Shown here: positions 1 to 6,215 of the stretch, piece after piece | Layout: each line of letters starts with the position of its first letter | Position numbering within the stretch: the stretch's first letter is position 1 | Assembly (NCBI GenBank): GCA_002691095.1 | Contig: NZGU01000023.1 | Span: 1,138-8,134, forward strand | Direction: 5' to 3' | DNA: 6,997 bases | Source: Kiritimatiellaceae bacterium | GTDB taxonomy: Bacteria > Verrucomicrobiota > Kiritimatiellia > Kiritimatiellales > Pontiellaceae | The notes under the pieces: model-generated | What the model saw: the letters and a program-made list of their open reading frames with translations, nothing else | Told to the model about the DNA's origin: nothing | Database searches by the model: none | Made by a program: the position numbers and the translations under genes

Positions 1-258
1 CCTGAATTCAGTGTGCGGGATTCGATTCGTTCGATGCAGGAGCGTGTGCCGTCGGTAAATTCTTCTAGCCGTTCGTGGACGGAATCATGGCCGGAACTGG
101 ATGTGCGTGATACATTGCGTTCCGTGGATGAGAAGTCCCCAAGTCTTGATTTTTCATCGGAGAAGCCGCCGGTTCAGAAGGCGTGGGTTTCGGGTAGTAA
201 GGATTCTCCGGTGCCGTCGGATCGGTTGCGTTCGTTGAGTGAGCGGTCGCCTGACATT
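1..258 (+). repeat. Degenerate tandem repeat in the linker before the beta-barrel
   Basis: Three copies of a motif of the form D-x-[IL]-R-S-x-x-E-[RK]-x-P-[SD]-[VLI] are visible in translation, at roughly bases 19-57, 109-147 and 220-258. The first two copies share a longer lead-in, PEFSVRDSIRS and PELDVRDTLRS, exactly 30 codons apart (bases 1 and 91). The third is more diverged and lies 37 codons further on. The first copy begins at the window edge, so the array may continue upstream. The copies have diverged at nucleotide level, which suggests old duplications. Confidence 0.6.
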
Positions 259-1128
259 AAACCGGGGCTGGCGTTGCCTGCGCGATATCAGACGTGGGGC
301 CGGGCGTATGTGGCGGATGTGGATCAGGAAAGTGTAGATGGGTTTGCTGGTTATGATGCTTCGGTGGTTGGGGGTGTTGTGGGTGTGGATCGGCGTTTTG
401 ATCAGGCGGTGTTGGGTCTGGCGGGGGGATTGAGTGAGACGACGGTTACGGGTGCAACTGGTAATGATGGTGAGGCGACTTCGCTGCAGGGTACGGCGTA
501 TGCGAGTTACTTTACGGATATGTTCTATTTGAATGCGCATGTGAGTTATGCGGTGAGTGATGTGGAGACGACGGGGGTGGAGGAGTTTGGGTATGCGGCT
601 GATTATGATGCGAATAACCTGAGCTTTTTTGTGGGAGCTGGATTTGGGCTGAAGGGTTTTGATGATTCGGTGTTGTTTACGCCGGAGGTTTCGTTGCTTT
701 CAACGCGTTATGCACGAGATGGTTATACGAGTTCGTCTTCGTTGAAAGATACGCTTGGTTTTGCGGATATGGAGTTTGATTCGTATGAGCAGTGGTCGCA
801 TCAGTCGGAGGTGGGCGCGGCGGTTTCGATGGTGCGGGTGTTAGATAATGCTCGGTTGCAGATGGCGTTTCAGCCGGAGTTGCGGGTGCATTGGGTGCAT
901 CAGTTTGAGCCGGATATGGATGCAGAGTCTTATCGTTTTACAGGCACGGCTGAGACGTTGAATGCTCGGTTGCAGTCGCGTGAAGAGGATTTGATTCGCT
1001 TGGGTGCGGGCGTTCGTTTTTGGAATTGGGATAGCCAGACGACGGAGTTTGGCCTGAATTTGGATCATTTGACGGGTGGGGCGTATGCGGAGTGGATGGT
1101 GAGTGGTCACTTTATTCATCGCTTCTAG
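1..1128 (+). CDS. Autotransporter-type outer-membrane beta-barrel protein, 5'-truncated
   Basis: The reading frame is open from base 1, so the gene starts upstream; the GTG at 13 is probably internal, since the sequence before it already belongs to a repeat unit. What remains is a hydrophilic Ser/Arg/Glu/Pro-rich stretch (about 94 residues) with degenerate repeats, then about 280 residues resembling the autotransporter beta-domain. The barrel begins near WGRAYVADVD, has the typical G-x-D-x-GVDRRFD segment, and alternates short amphipathic strands with Gly/Asp/Ser turns. It ends EWMVSGHFIHRF; a terminal Phe is the outer-membrane barrel assembly signal recognised by BAM. In this family the barrel anchors or exports an N-terminal passenger, which lies outside the window, so its function cannot be stated. 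It is followed by an intrinsic terminator and convergent with the MBL gene. The barrel call is good; whether it truly secretes a passenger is inference. Confidence 0.82.
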   Translation, partial: PEFSVRDSIRSMQERVPSVNSSSRSWTESWPELDVRDTLRSVDEKSPSLDFSSEKPPVQKAWVSGSKDSPVPSDRLRSLSERSPDIKPGLALPARYQTWGRAYVADVDQESVDGFAGYDASVVGGVVGVDRRFDQAVLGLAGGLSETTVTGATGNDGEATSLQGTAYASYFTDMFYLNAHVSYAVSDVETTGVEEFGYAADYDANNLSFFVGAGFGLKGFDDSVLFTPEVSLLSTRYARDGYTSSSSLKDTLGFADMEFDSYEQWSHQSEVGAAVSMVRVLDNARLQMAFQPELRVHWVHQFEPDMDAESYRFTGTAETLNARLQSREEDLIRLGAGVRFWNWDSQTTEFGLNLDHLTGGAYAEWMVSGHFIHRF

Positions 1129-1153
1129 CTGGATGAGGTTTTTAGTTTTGTGG

Positions 1154-1178
1154 AAGCTCGCGTTTGCGGGCTTTTTTT
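1154..1178 (+). terminator. Intrinsic terminator of the autotransporter gene
   Basis: Arms AAGCTCGC (1154-1161) and GCGGGCTT (1166-1173) pair over 8 bp with one T-G wobble around a GTTT loop. They are followed by a run of T reaching 1178. The hairpin starts 25 bases after the stop codon of the plus-strand gene. On the minus strand no T-run follows the hairpin, so it should act mainly on plus-strand transcripts. The stop codon of the convergent MBL gene (1177-1179) overlaps the T-run. Confidence 0.85.
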
Positions 1179-1962
1179 ATGGGCTGGTCCAGAGGGGAGT
1201 GGGTTGTTTGGCGCCGGATACTTCGAGGGTGAGGTGGTCGAGTTTTTCGAGGCGTAGCTGGGATTGAATGGTATGGAGTACGGTTTCGGGGGTGTTGCAT
1301 TGGGAGCTGAGGTGGGCGAGTATGATGTGTTGAAGTGTGTCGGTGGCGGTTTGGCAGATGAGCTGTGCGGCTTCGACGTTGGAGAGGTGACCTTGGCGGC
1401 TGCGGATGCGTTGTTTGAGTGACCAGGGGCGGGGGGCTTCGCGGAGGAGGTCGACGTCGTGATTGGCTTCGATGATGAGGCAGGTGCAGCCTTTTAGTTT
1501 TTCGGTGACGAGTCGGGTGACCATGCCGATGTCGGTGACGATGCCGATGTGGGTGTTTTGGTTGGAGATGCGGAAGCCGACGGGTTCAGCGGCGTCGTGG
1601 GGGATGTGGAAGGGTTCGAGGGTAAGGTTGCCGAGGGTAAAGGGGGATCCGGTTTGAAAGATGTTGAATTGGCATTCTTTGCCTTTGGGGGTTCGTTGGA
1701 GGGAGGCGGCGGTGGGTTGGTTGGCGTATAGGGGGAGTTGGTAACGTTTTTGGAGGACGCGGGCGCCGTTGGTGTGATCGGAGTGTTCGTGGGAGAGGCA
1801 GATGGCGGTGAGGCTGGCGGGGGAGACGCCGATGTGTTGAAGGCGGAGTTCGATCTGTTTGGCGCTGAGTCCGGCGTCGATGAGGATGCGGGTGGTGGGG
1901 GTGGCGATGTAGGTGGCGTTGCCGGAGCTGCCGCTGGCGAGGACGGAGAGTTGTAGTTGCAT
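1177..1962 (-). CDS. yycJ: YycJ/WalJ-type MBL-fold metallo-hydrolase
   Basis: A 261-residue protein of the metallo-beta-lactamase fold. It opens MQLQLSVLASGSSGNATYIA, the typical YycJ start, which fixes the ATG at 1962 even though the frame stays open further upstream across rpoN. Metal ligands are visible: HEHSDH at residues 58-63, HD at 122-123 within the HDAAEPVGF motif, D144 in VTDIG, NHD at 167-169, H192 in GHLSN and H217 in LAHLS. These match the two-metal hydrolase pattern of the family. Homologues are linked to cell-wall homeostasis or DNA-end processing in Gram-positives, but the substrate is not settled, so I call only the family. There is no signal peptide, so it is probably cytoplasmic. 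The ribosome binding site is weak (AAAGAAG very close to the ATG). It is monocistronic, divergent from rpoN across 120 bp and convergent with the autotransporter gene. Confidence 0.85.
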   Translation of the reverse strand: MQLQLSVLASGSSGNATYIATPTTRILIDAGLSAKQIELRLQHIGVSPASLTAICLSHEHSDHTNGARVLQKRYQLPLYANQPTAASLQRTPKGKECQFNIFQTGSPFTLGNLTLEPFHIPHDAAEPVGFRISNQNTHIGIVTDIGMVTRLVTEKLKGCTCLIIEANHDVDLLREAPRPWSLKQRIRSRQGHLSNVEAAQLICQTATDTLQHIILAHLSSQCNTPETVLHTIQSQLRLEKLDHLTLEVSGAKQPTPLWTSP

Positions 1963-1991
1963 AGCTTCTTTCGTTGTTTGGGTGATCTTAG

Positions 1992-2019
1992 TTGAGTTGG
2001 GGGTAAGTTGAAATATTTT
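1992..2019 (+). promoter_or_regulatory. Candidate sigma-70 promoter for rpoN
   Basis: TTGAGT (1992-1997, 4 of 6 to the -35 consensus) and TATTTT (2014-2019, 4 of 6 to the -10 consensus) are separated by 16 bases, about 65-75 bases upstream of the rpoN start. It is the best pair I could find in the 120-bp divergent region, but neither box is strong. No convincing promoter was seen for the divergent MBL gene in the same region. Confidence 0.3.
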
Positions 2020-2082
2020 TGTTGGGGGTTGGTGCATTAACTGGGGGCTTGCTCTTTGGTGCGGGGGGAGTAGGTTTGAGGG

Positions 2083-3471
2083 ATGGCAGAGATGGGGTTC
2101 AGTCAGGAGATGAAGATGCAGCAGGCGTTGTCGCCGCAGCTGTATCAGTCGATGGAAATTCTGCAGATGTCGTTGATGGATTTGCAGCAGTTGGTGAAGC
2201 AGGAGTTGAGTGCGAATCCGACGTTGGAGGCGCAGCAGCCGGAGGCGGATGCGCAGATTGAGGTGGAGACGGGGACGCAGGATGCGGAGCAGTTTGATGC
2301 GGAGATGGTGGCGTTGGGGGATGATTGGTCGGGGGAGCGTTCGTCGGGGTTGGGTTCGGATGCAGAGGAGAAACATCAGTTTTTGATGGAGTCGCTTTCG
2401 GAGGGGGCGTCGTTGCAGGAGCAGCTGCTGGAGCAGTTGATGATGGTGGATTTGGATGCGCAGGAGCGGGGTATTGCGGAGTTGTTGATTGGAAACATTG
2501 ATGATGAGGGGTATCTGCAGCTTGATTTAGAGGAGATGATGGAGCGTCCGGATTTTCCGGTGGAGATGTTTGAGCGGGTGTTGCGGTCGGTTCAGGGGAT
2601 GGATCCGGCGGGGGTGGGAGCGCGTGATTTGCGGGAGTGTCTGCTGTTGCAGCTGGAGCGGGCGGGTGAGACGGGGGGTGAGGCATATGCGTTGGTTCAC
2701 GATCATTTGGATTTGTTGGGTCGGAATCGGCTGGAGGAGATGGCGGGGTTGATGGAGCTGCCGTTGGAGCGGATTACGGTGTTGGCGGAGCGGGTGGCGC
2801 AGCTGGATCCCAAGCCGGGCTTGCAGTTGAGTGTGGATGCGGTTGAGATGGTGACGCCGGAGATTTTTGTGGAGGAGGTGGAGGGGGAGCTGCGGGTGCG
2901 GAGCAATCGGAAGCCGTATCCGCGTTTGTTTTTGAATCCGCGGTATCTGGAGCTGCTGAAGGATAAGGGAACGCCGGCGGAGACGAAGGCGTATATTCGG
3001 GAGAAGTTGGCGAAGTCGCGTTTGATGATTCAGAGTATTGATCAACGTATTAGTATGATTGAGCAGATTGCGGGGGAGTTGGTGACGATACAGCGGGGCT
3101 TTTTTGAGCAGGGTGTGGAGGGGTTGCGGCCGCTGAATATGCGGACGGTGGCAGAGCGGTTGGAGGTGCATGAGACGACGGTGAGTCGGGCGGTTGCGGG
3201 GAAGTATATGGAGACGCCGCGGGGATTGCTGGCGATGAAATATTTTTTTAAGCCGGGGGTGCGGACGGTTTCGGGTGAGTTGGTTTCGAATGAGCATGCG
3301 AAGACGGTGCTGGCGGATATTATTGCGCAAGAGGATCGGAAAAAACCGTATTCGGATGCGCGGTTGGTGGCTTTGTTGAAGGAGCGCGATATCAATATTT
3401 CGCGCCGGACGGTGGCGAAATATCGCGATCAATTAAAGATTCTGTCTTCGCATCTGCGGCGAGTGCGTTGA
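2083..3471 (+). CDS. rpoN: RNA polymerase sigma-54 factor RpoN
   Basis: A 462-residue alternative sigma factor that directs core RNA polymerase to -24/-12 promoters and needs AAA+ enhancer-binding activators to open them. Region I is clear at residues 6-50 (Gln/Leu-rich, with LSPQLYQSMEILQMSL and LSANPTLE). An acidic region II follows (about 51-110), then the core-binding domain (about 110-300, including GYLQLDLEEM and GMDPAGVGARDLRECLL). A helix-turn-helix lies at about 353-380 (MRTVAERLEVHETTVSRAV, then KYMETPRG), and the C-terminal RpoN box SRRTVAKYR at 440-448 contacts the -24 element. All diagnostic parts are present, so it should be functional. The start may be ATG 2083 or ATG 2092: GAGG at 2079-2082 is placed 9 bases before the second, while GGAG at 2067-2070 is 12 before the first. 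None of the common partners (lptB, hpf, ptsN) is adjacent. Confidence 0.97.
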   Translation: MAEMGFSQEMKMQQALSPQLYQSMEILQMSLMDLQQLVKQELSANPTLEAQQPEADAQIEVETGTQDAEQFDAEMVALGDDWSGERSSGLGSDAEEKHQFLMESLSEGASLQEQLLEQLMMVDLDAQERGIAELLIGNIDDEGYLQLDLEEMMERPDFPVEMFERVLRSVQGMDPAGVGARDLRECLLLQLERAGETGGEAYALVHDHLDLLGRNRLEEMAGLMELPLERITVLAERVAQLDPKPGLQLSVDAVEMVTPEIFVEEVEGELRVRSNRKPYPRLFLNPRYLELLKDKGTPAETKAYIREKLAKSRLMIQSIDQRISMIEQIAGELVTIQRGFFEQGVEGLRPLNMRTVAERLEVHETTVSRAVAGKYMETPRGLLAMKYFFKPGVRTVSGELVSNEHAKTVLADIIAQEDRKKPYSDARLVALLKERDINISRRTVAKYRDQLKILSSHLRRVR

Positions 3472-3477
3472 TCGATC

Positions 3478-5232
3478 TTAGGCGGTTTTTTTGCGTAGGT
3501 TGCGTATTCCAATCTGGGCGATCATGAGTAGGTTACTGACCGTCCAGTAGAGAACGAGCCCTGAGGGCATGCTGTAGAAGAAGAAGAGCATCATGACGGG
3601 CATCATGAACATCATGATTTTCTGTTGCTGTTGTTGCTCGGGGGTCATGGCGGCTCCGGGGGAGGAGAGTTTTTGCTGCCAGATCATGGAGAGGGACATG
3701 ATGATGGGAAGAATGTTGAGGGCTCCGACGAAGGGGATTTGACCGGCAAATAGGTTTTCGGAGGCGCTGAGGTCGCGAATCCAGAGGAAGCTTGAGAAGC
3801 GTAGTTCAATGGCGTTGCGAAGCACGGTGAAGAGGGCAAAGAAAACGGGAATCTGGATAAACATGGGGAGGCAGCCGCCCATGGGATTCACTTTTTTCTC
3901 TTTGTAGAGTTTCATGGTTTCTTGCTGCATGCGCGGGGGATCTTTTTTGTATTTTTCTTGCAGGGCTTTGAGCTCGGGCTGGACTTCCTGCATGCGCTTC
4001 ATGCTTTCGGTGCTTTTGTGGGTGAGCGGCCAGAAGAGGATGCGGATGAGTAGGGTGAGGAGGATGATGGCGATACCGTATCCGCCGGGGAGGGTGCGGT
4101 TGAAGAAGTTCATGCCGCTGAGGAGGGCTTTGCGGGAGGGCTCCATGAGAATGTTGGTGAAGCTCCAGAAGCCGATGGTTTCGAACTCCATGACTTTTTC
4201 CATGTTGTTGCCGGCCTGTTTGAGAAGGTCAAACTGTTTGGGGCCGATGAAGAAGGTGTAGGTGAGGTTGAATTCGTTTTGCTGGTCGATGGCGGTGGAG
4301 GGAAATTGGAGGGCGGCGGCGATGGAGGTGGGCATGATGCCTTTTTCATTGATATCGCGATTGGCGAGCAGTGCCATGGTGGCGAGGGGTTCATGGGGGC
4401 GTAGAATTTGGGTGAAGAATTTGTTTTTGGCGGAGACCCAGTCGACGACTTCTAGGCGCATCGGTTCGGGTACGGTGTTGAGTTGGGCGGGTTTGCCGTT
4501 TTGCTTGAAGAGTTTGTTGAGCTTGCGACCCCAGTAGTTGATGCCGCCAGCAGGGGTGTAGGAGTCGACGCCGAGAATATGCAGCCCTTGCATGCTGTCG
4601 GTTCCGACGGGGTTAGCGATATAGCCGGTTTGGATGCGGTGGGCGGGAAGTAGTAGGGCTTGATCGGCTTGGTTGATGAAGCGGTCGGTGAATTCGATTT
4701 TGTAGTTATCCTGTATGGATAGGGTTCGTTCAAATTGAATGCCTGAGGGGAGGCGTTTGATGATGGTGGCTTGGTGGGGTTTGGTTTTACGGAGTTGGAA
4801 TGTGTCGTTTTTTTCAAGTCCGGTGATGCCTTGGTAGCTGAGGGCGGGTTGATCGGCAAAGGTGAAGGTGACGGGTTGGCTGTCGGTGCTGTTTTCGGCG
4901 TTGTAGCTGAAGAGTGTGACGGCGGTTATGCCACCGCTACGCGAGCTGAGGGTGAGTTGCAGCTGATCGTTCCGTAGGGTGAGGGTTTCTTCTGCGGGAA
5001 GGGTTTTTTGGTCGGGTTGATTTTGAACCGGAATGGGACCGGGTGCGGTGCTGATGGCAGCTGGTTTGGCGGGTGTGGAGGTGGGCGCAACGGGTGTTGT
5101 AGATTCGGCGGCGGGGGTGGGAGCGGGAAGGGGTTGGGCGTAGCGGGGTGCGACGAATGTTCGGTCGATGAACATCCAGGCGGGTATGAGCAGGGCGAGT
5201 AGGATGACGATGGTAAAATCTTTTTTGTTCAT
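3478..5232 (-). CDS. yidC: Membrane protein insertase YidC (OxaA), periplasmic-domain type
   Basis: A 584-residue inner-membrane insertase that inserts and folds membrane proteins alone or with SecYEG. Residues 6-24 form the first membrane helix. A Pro/Ala/Thr-rich linker (about 35-75) and the large periplasmic beta-sandwich (about 80-350, including GGITAVTL and FERTLSIQDNYKIEF) follow; this layout is typical of Gram-negative YidC. The conserved core starts near GFWSFTNILMEPSRKALL. R397, in LLIRILFWPLTHKS, is the conserved arginine of the hydrophilic groove. NPMGGCLPMFIQIPVFFALF and the closing MPSGLVLYWTVSNLL are family signatures. A Gln run (533-537) lies in a cytoplasmic loop before the last helices, and the tail is basic (RNLRKKTA). 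Its ATG overlaps the yidD stop by 4 bases (ATGA), which implies translational coupling; only a weak AGAG lies upstream. No terminator is visible after its stop. Confidence 0.97.
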   Translation of the reverse strand: MNKKDFTIVILLALLIPAWMFIDRTFVAPRYAQPLPAPTPAAESTTPVAPTSTPAKPAAISTAPGPIPVQNQPDQKTLPAEETLTLRNDQLQLTLSSRSGGITAVTLFSYNAENSTDSQPVTFTFADQPALSYQGITGLEKNDTFQLRKTKPHQATIIKRLPSGIQFERTLSIQDNYKIEFTDRFINQADQALLLPAHRIQTGYIANPVGTDSMQGLHILGVDSYTPAGGINYWGRKLNKLFKQNGKPAQLNTVPEPMRLEVVDWVSAKNKFFTQILRPHEPLATMALLANRDINEKGIMPTSIAAALQFPSTAIDQQNEFNLTYTFFIGPKQFDLLKQAGNNMEKVMEFETIGFWSFTNILMEPSRKALLSGMNFFNRTLPGGYGIAIILLTLLIRILFWPLTHKSTESMKRMQEVQPELKALQEKYKKDPPRMQQETMKLYKEKKVNPMGGCLPMFIQIPVFFALFTVLRNAIELRFSSFLWIRDLSASENLFAGQIPFVGALNILPIIMSLSMIWQQKLSSPGAAMTPEQQQQQKIMMFMMPVMMLFFFYSMPSGLVLYWTVSNLLMIAQIGIRNLRKKTA

Positions 5233-5483
5233 GGGTTCTCTTTATTGTTAAGTTGTCTGGTCTGAGGAACCGGATCGTATCCGCCCGAGTGAAACGGGTG
5301 GCAAGAGCCGATTCGTTTTATGGCATACCAAAGACCGCGAACCATACCATGTTGCTGGAGGGCTTCAATGCTATAGTTGGAGCAGCTGGGGTGAAAGCGG
5401 CAGCGGTTGCCGAGCAGGGGGCTGATGGTTTTTTGATAGAGCTGAATCAGCAGGATGAGGGGTGTGATGAGGGGGTTAGTCAT
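5229..5483 (-). CDS. yidD: Membrane protein insertion efficiency factor YidD
   Basis: An 84-residue protein of the YidD family, a small membrane-associated protein that assists YidC-dependent insertion. Family hallmarks are all present: an amphipathic N-terminal helix (about 5-20), YQKTISPLLGNRCRFHPSCSNY (16-37) and the closing SCHPFHSGGYDPVP (60-73). The three conserved cysteines are C28, C34 and C61. Length is normal for the family. Its start lies inside the end of rnpA (8-base overlap) and its stop overlaps the yidC ATG. With no Shine-Dalgarno sequence visible, translation probably depends on ribosomes finishing rnpA. Confidence 0.96.
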   Translation of the reverse strand: MTNPLITPLILLIQLYQKTISPLLGNRCRFHPSCSNYSIEALQQHGMVRGLWYAIKRIGSCHPFHSGGYDPVPQTRQLNNKENP

Positions 5484-5928
5484 GCTGCTTTGGGGGTTGG
5501 GTTGTGGTGGTTAGAAGACCGGCTTGTTGGGTGAGGGTGCGCATTTCTGTTTGCAGGGCGTGGTGCGGGGCGGTGAGTAGGGCGCGGCGGGCGACAAAAA
5601 CGAGGTCGGTATTGCCGTGTAGTTGGGGGCGCAGGTGGCGGTAGGCTTCGCGGATGCGGCGACGAGCGAGGTTGCGTTTGTTGGCGCGTGGGTGCACTTT
5701 TTTGCTGGAGATGACGCCGAGGCGTAGCTGGGCATCGGGGGTGTTGCGGAGCCAGAGGATGAGGTATTTTCCGACCCATTTCTGTTGCTGGGCGAAGGTT
5801 TCTTGAAAGTGACTGCTGCGGGTGATGCGTTGCTGGCGTTGCAGGCGGTGGGTATGAGTAAGCCCGCTGGTGGGCGGGCTTGAGTCGATTGCTTGTTCCG
5901 ACGACTCCCTTTGACGGGGTTTCGGCAT
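5476..5928 (-). CDS. rnpA: Ribonuclease P protein component
   Basis: A 150-residue basic protein subunit of RNase P, which binds the catalytic RNA and the 5' leader of pre-tRNA. The conserved core starts at about residue 27 (HRLQRQQRITRSSHFQETF) and includes RLGVISSKKV (69-78). The RNR motif KRNLARRRIREAYR is at 84-97, and DLVFVARR at 108-115. The first 25 or so residues (MPKPRQRESS...) and the Thr/Gln-rich tail are extra compared with the usual 110-130 residues. I saw no in-frame ATG, GTG or TTG between the ATG at 5928 and the core, so the extension seems real unless an unusual start is used. The start lies 6 bases after the rpmH stop without a clear Shine-Dalgarno sequence. A perfect 8-bp inverted repeat sits within codons 16-23. 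The gene overlaps yidD by 8 bases. Confidence 0.94.
   Translation of the reverse strand: MPKPRQRESSEQAIDSSPPTSGLTHTHRLQRQQRITRSSHFQETFAQQQKWVGKYLILWLRNTPDAQLRLGVISSKKVHPRANKRNLARRRIREAYRHLRPQLHGNTDLVFVARRALLTAPHHALQTEMRTLTQQAGLLTTTTQPPKQHD
5860..5881 (-). other. Perfect hairpin inside the 5' end of rnpA
   Basis: Arms AAGCCCGC (5860-5867) and GCGGGCTT (5874-5881) are perfect complements around a 6-base loop, in the region encoding residues 16-23 (SSPPTSGL). On either strand no T-run follows, so this is not a standard terminator. It lies about 50 bases into rnpA, at the junction between highly expressed rpmH and the less needed rnpA, where it could slow ribosomes, attenuate transcription or mark an RNA-processing site. 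The structure is seen directly; the role is inference. Confidence 0.55.
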
Positions 5929-5934
5929 GGGATT

Positions 5935-6072
5935 TTAGACGGCGGTCAGGCGCTTGCGGCCTTTCTGGCGTCTGCGTTTGAGAATGGCGCGGCCGTCGGA
6001 GGTTGCCATGCGTTTTCGGAATCCACATTTGCGGGCGCGTTTGAGCTTGGATGGGTTGTATGTTCGTTTCAT
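5935..6072 (-). CDS. rpmH: 50S ribosomal protein L34
   Basis: A 45-residue, very basic protein of the large ribosomal subunit. It begins MKRTYNPSKLKRARKCGFRKR and ends KRRRQKGRKRLTAV, the L34 pattern over the normal length. The family usually has GFR-x-RMAT-x-GR in the middle; here it is GFRKRMATSDGR. Residue 16 is Cys where His or another residue is common. The ATG at 6072 has a good ribosome binding site, AAGGA 9 bases upstream. It is the first gene of the rpmH-rnpA-yidD-yidC operon, reading away from rph. Confidence 0.98.
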   Translation of the reverse strand: MKRTYNPSKLKRARKCGFRKRMATSDGRAILKRRRQKGRKRLTAV

Positions 6073-6081
6073 TTGTTTCGA

Positions 6082-6086
6082 TCCTT
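6082..6086 (-). promoter_or_regulatory. Ribosome binding site of rpmH
   Basis: On the minus strand AAGGA lies 9 bases before the rpmH ATG. It is the clearest Shine-Dalgarno sequence in the operon, in contrast to rnpA and yidD, which lack one. Confidence 0.75.
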
Positions 6087-6105
6087 GTGTTCGGAAAAGC
6101 GTTGT

Positions 6106-6133
6106 AATCTAGCATGCTTGGCTGGGTTGTCAA
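6106..6133 (-). promoter_or_regulatory. Sigma-70 promoter of the rpmH operon
   Basis: On the minus strand TTGACA (6133-6128), a perfect -35 box, is followed after 16 bases by TAGATT (6111-6106), 4 of 6 to the -10 consensus. The TGC directly before the -10 forms an extended TGn element. Transcription would start near 6099 and leave a leader of about 27 bases before the rpmH ATG. Confidence 0.75.
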
Positions 6134-6204
6134 TCGGTTTTAGTGGCGTTTCGTAGGGATAGAGTGGCGGGGATTGGCCGTTGCATTCTGTGAGGTTTTT
6201 GTTC

Positions 6205-6210
6205 AGGGTG
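6205..6210 (+). promoter_or_regulatory. Possible ribosome binding site deciding the rph start
   Basis: AGGGTG lies 5 bases before ATG 6216. A competing start, GTG 6252, has GGGGG at 6240-6244, 7 bases upstream. Neither is a perfect site, so the rph start stays open between these two. Confidence 0.4.
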
Positions 6211-6215
6211 TTTGG

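Noticed and set aside
1463..1956. Gly/Val-rich plus-strand frames within the MBL gene
   Set aside because: Shadows of the minus-strand hydrolase; compositional artefacts without start signals or domains.
1963..2376. Upstream extension of the MBL gene to a 399-residue frame
   Set aside because: The extra residues are antisense to rpoN, Arg/Leu/His-rich and without family similarity; the ATG at 1962 gives the exact YycJ N-terminus.
2099..2686. Pro/Ser/Thr-rich 195-residue antisense frame
   Set aside because: Low-complexity shadow of rpoN caused by the strong strand skew.
2527..3432. 301-residue open frame antisense to rpoN
   Set aside because: Composition (Arg, Leu, His, Gln) is what reverse-complemented G/T-ending codons produce; there is no motif, and it lies entirely within a well-supported gene.
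5862..5934. Origin of replication near rpmH, as in many bacteria
   Set aside because: No dnaA gene, DnaA-box cluster or AT-rich unwinding region is visible; rpmH is flanked by rph instead.
5480..6133. 217-residue minus-strand frame covering both rpmH and rnpA, reminiscent of the Thermus arrangement in which rnpA overlaps rpmH
   Set aside because: The true RnpA motifs are in the other frame starting at 5928, and L34 is intact in its own frame; this frame has no RNase P residues and is a Pro/Thr/Arg-rich shadow.
6170..6190. Possible sigma-54 promoter (TGGC close to TTGCA) upstream of rph
   Set aside because: The spacing between the GG and GC elements is much too short for a -24/-12 promoter.
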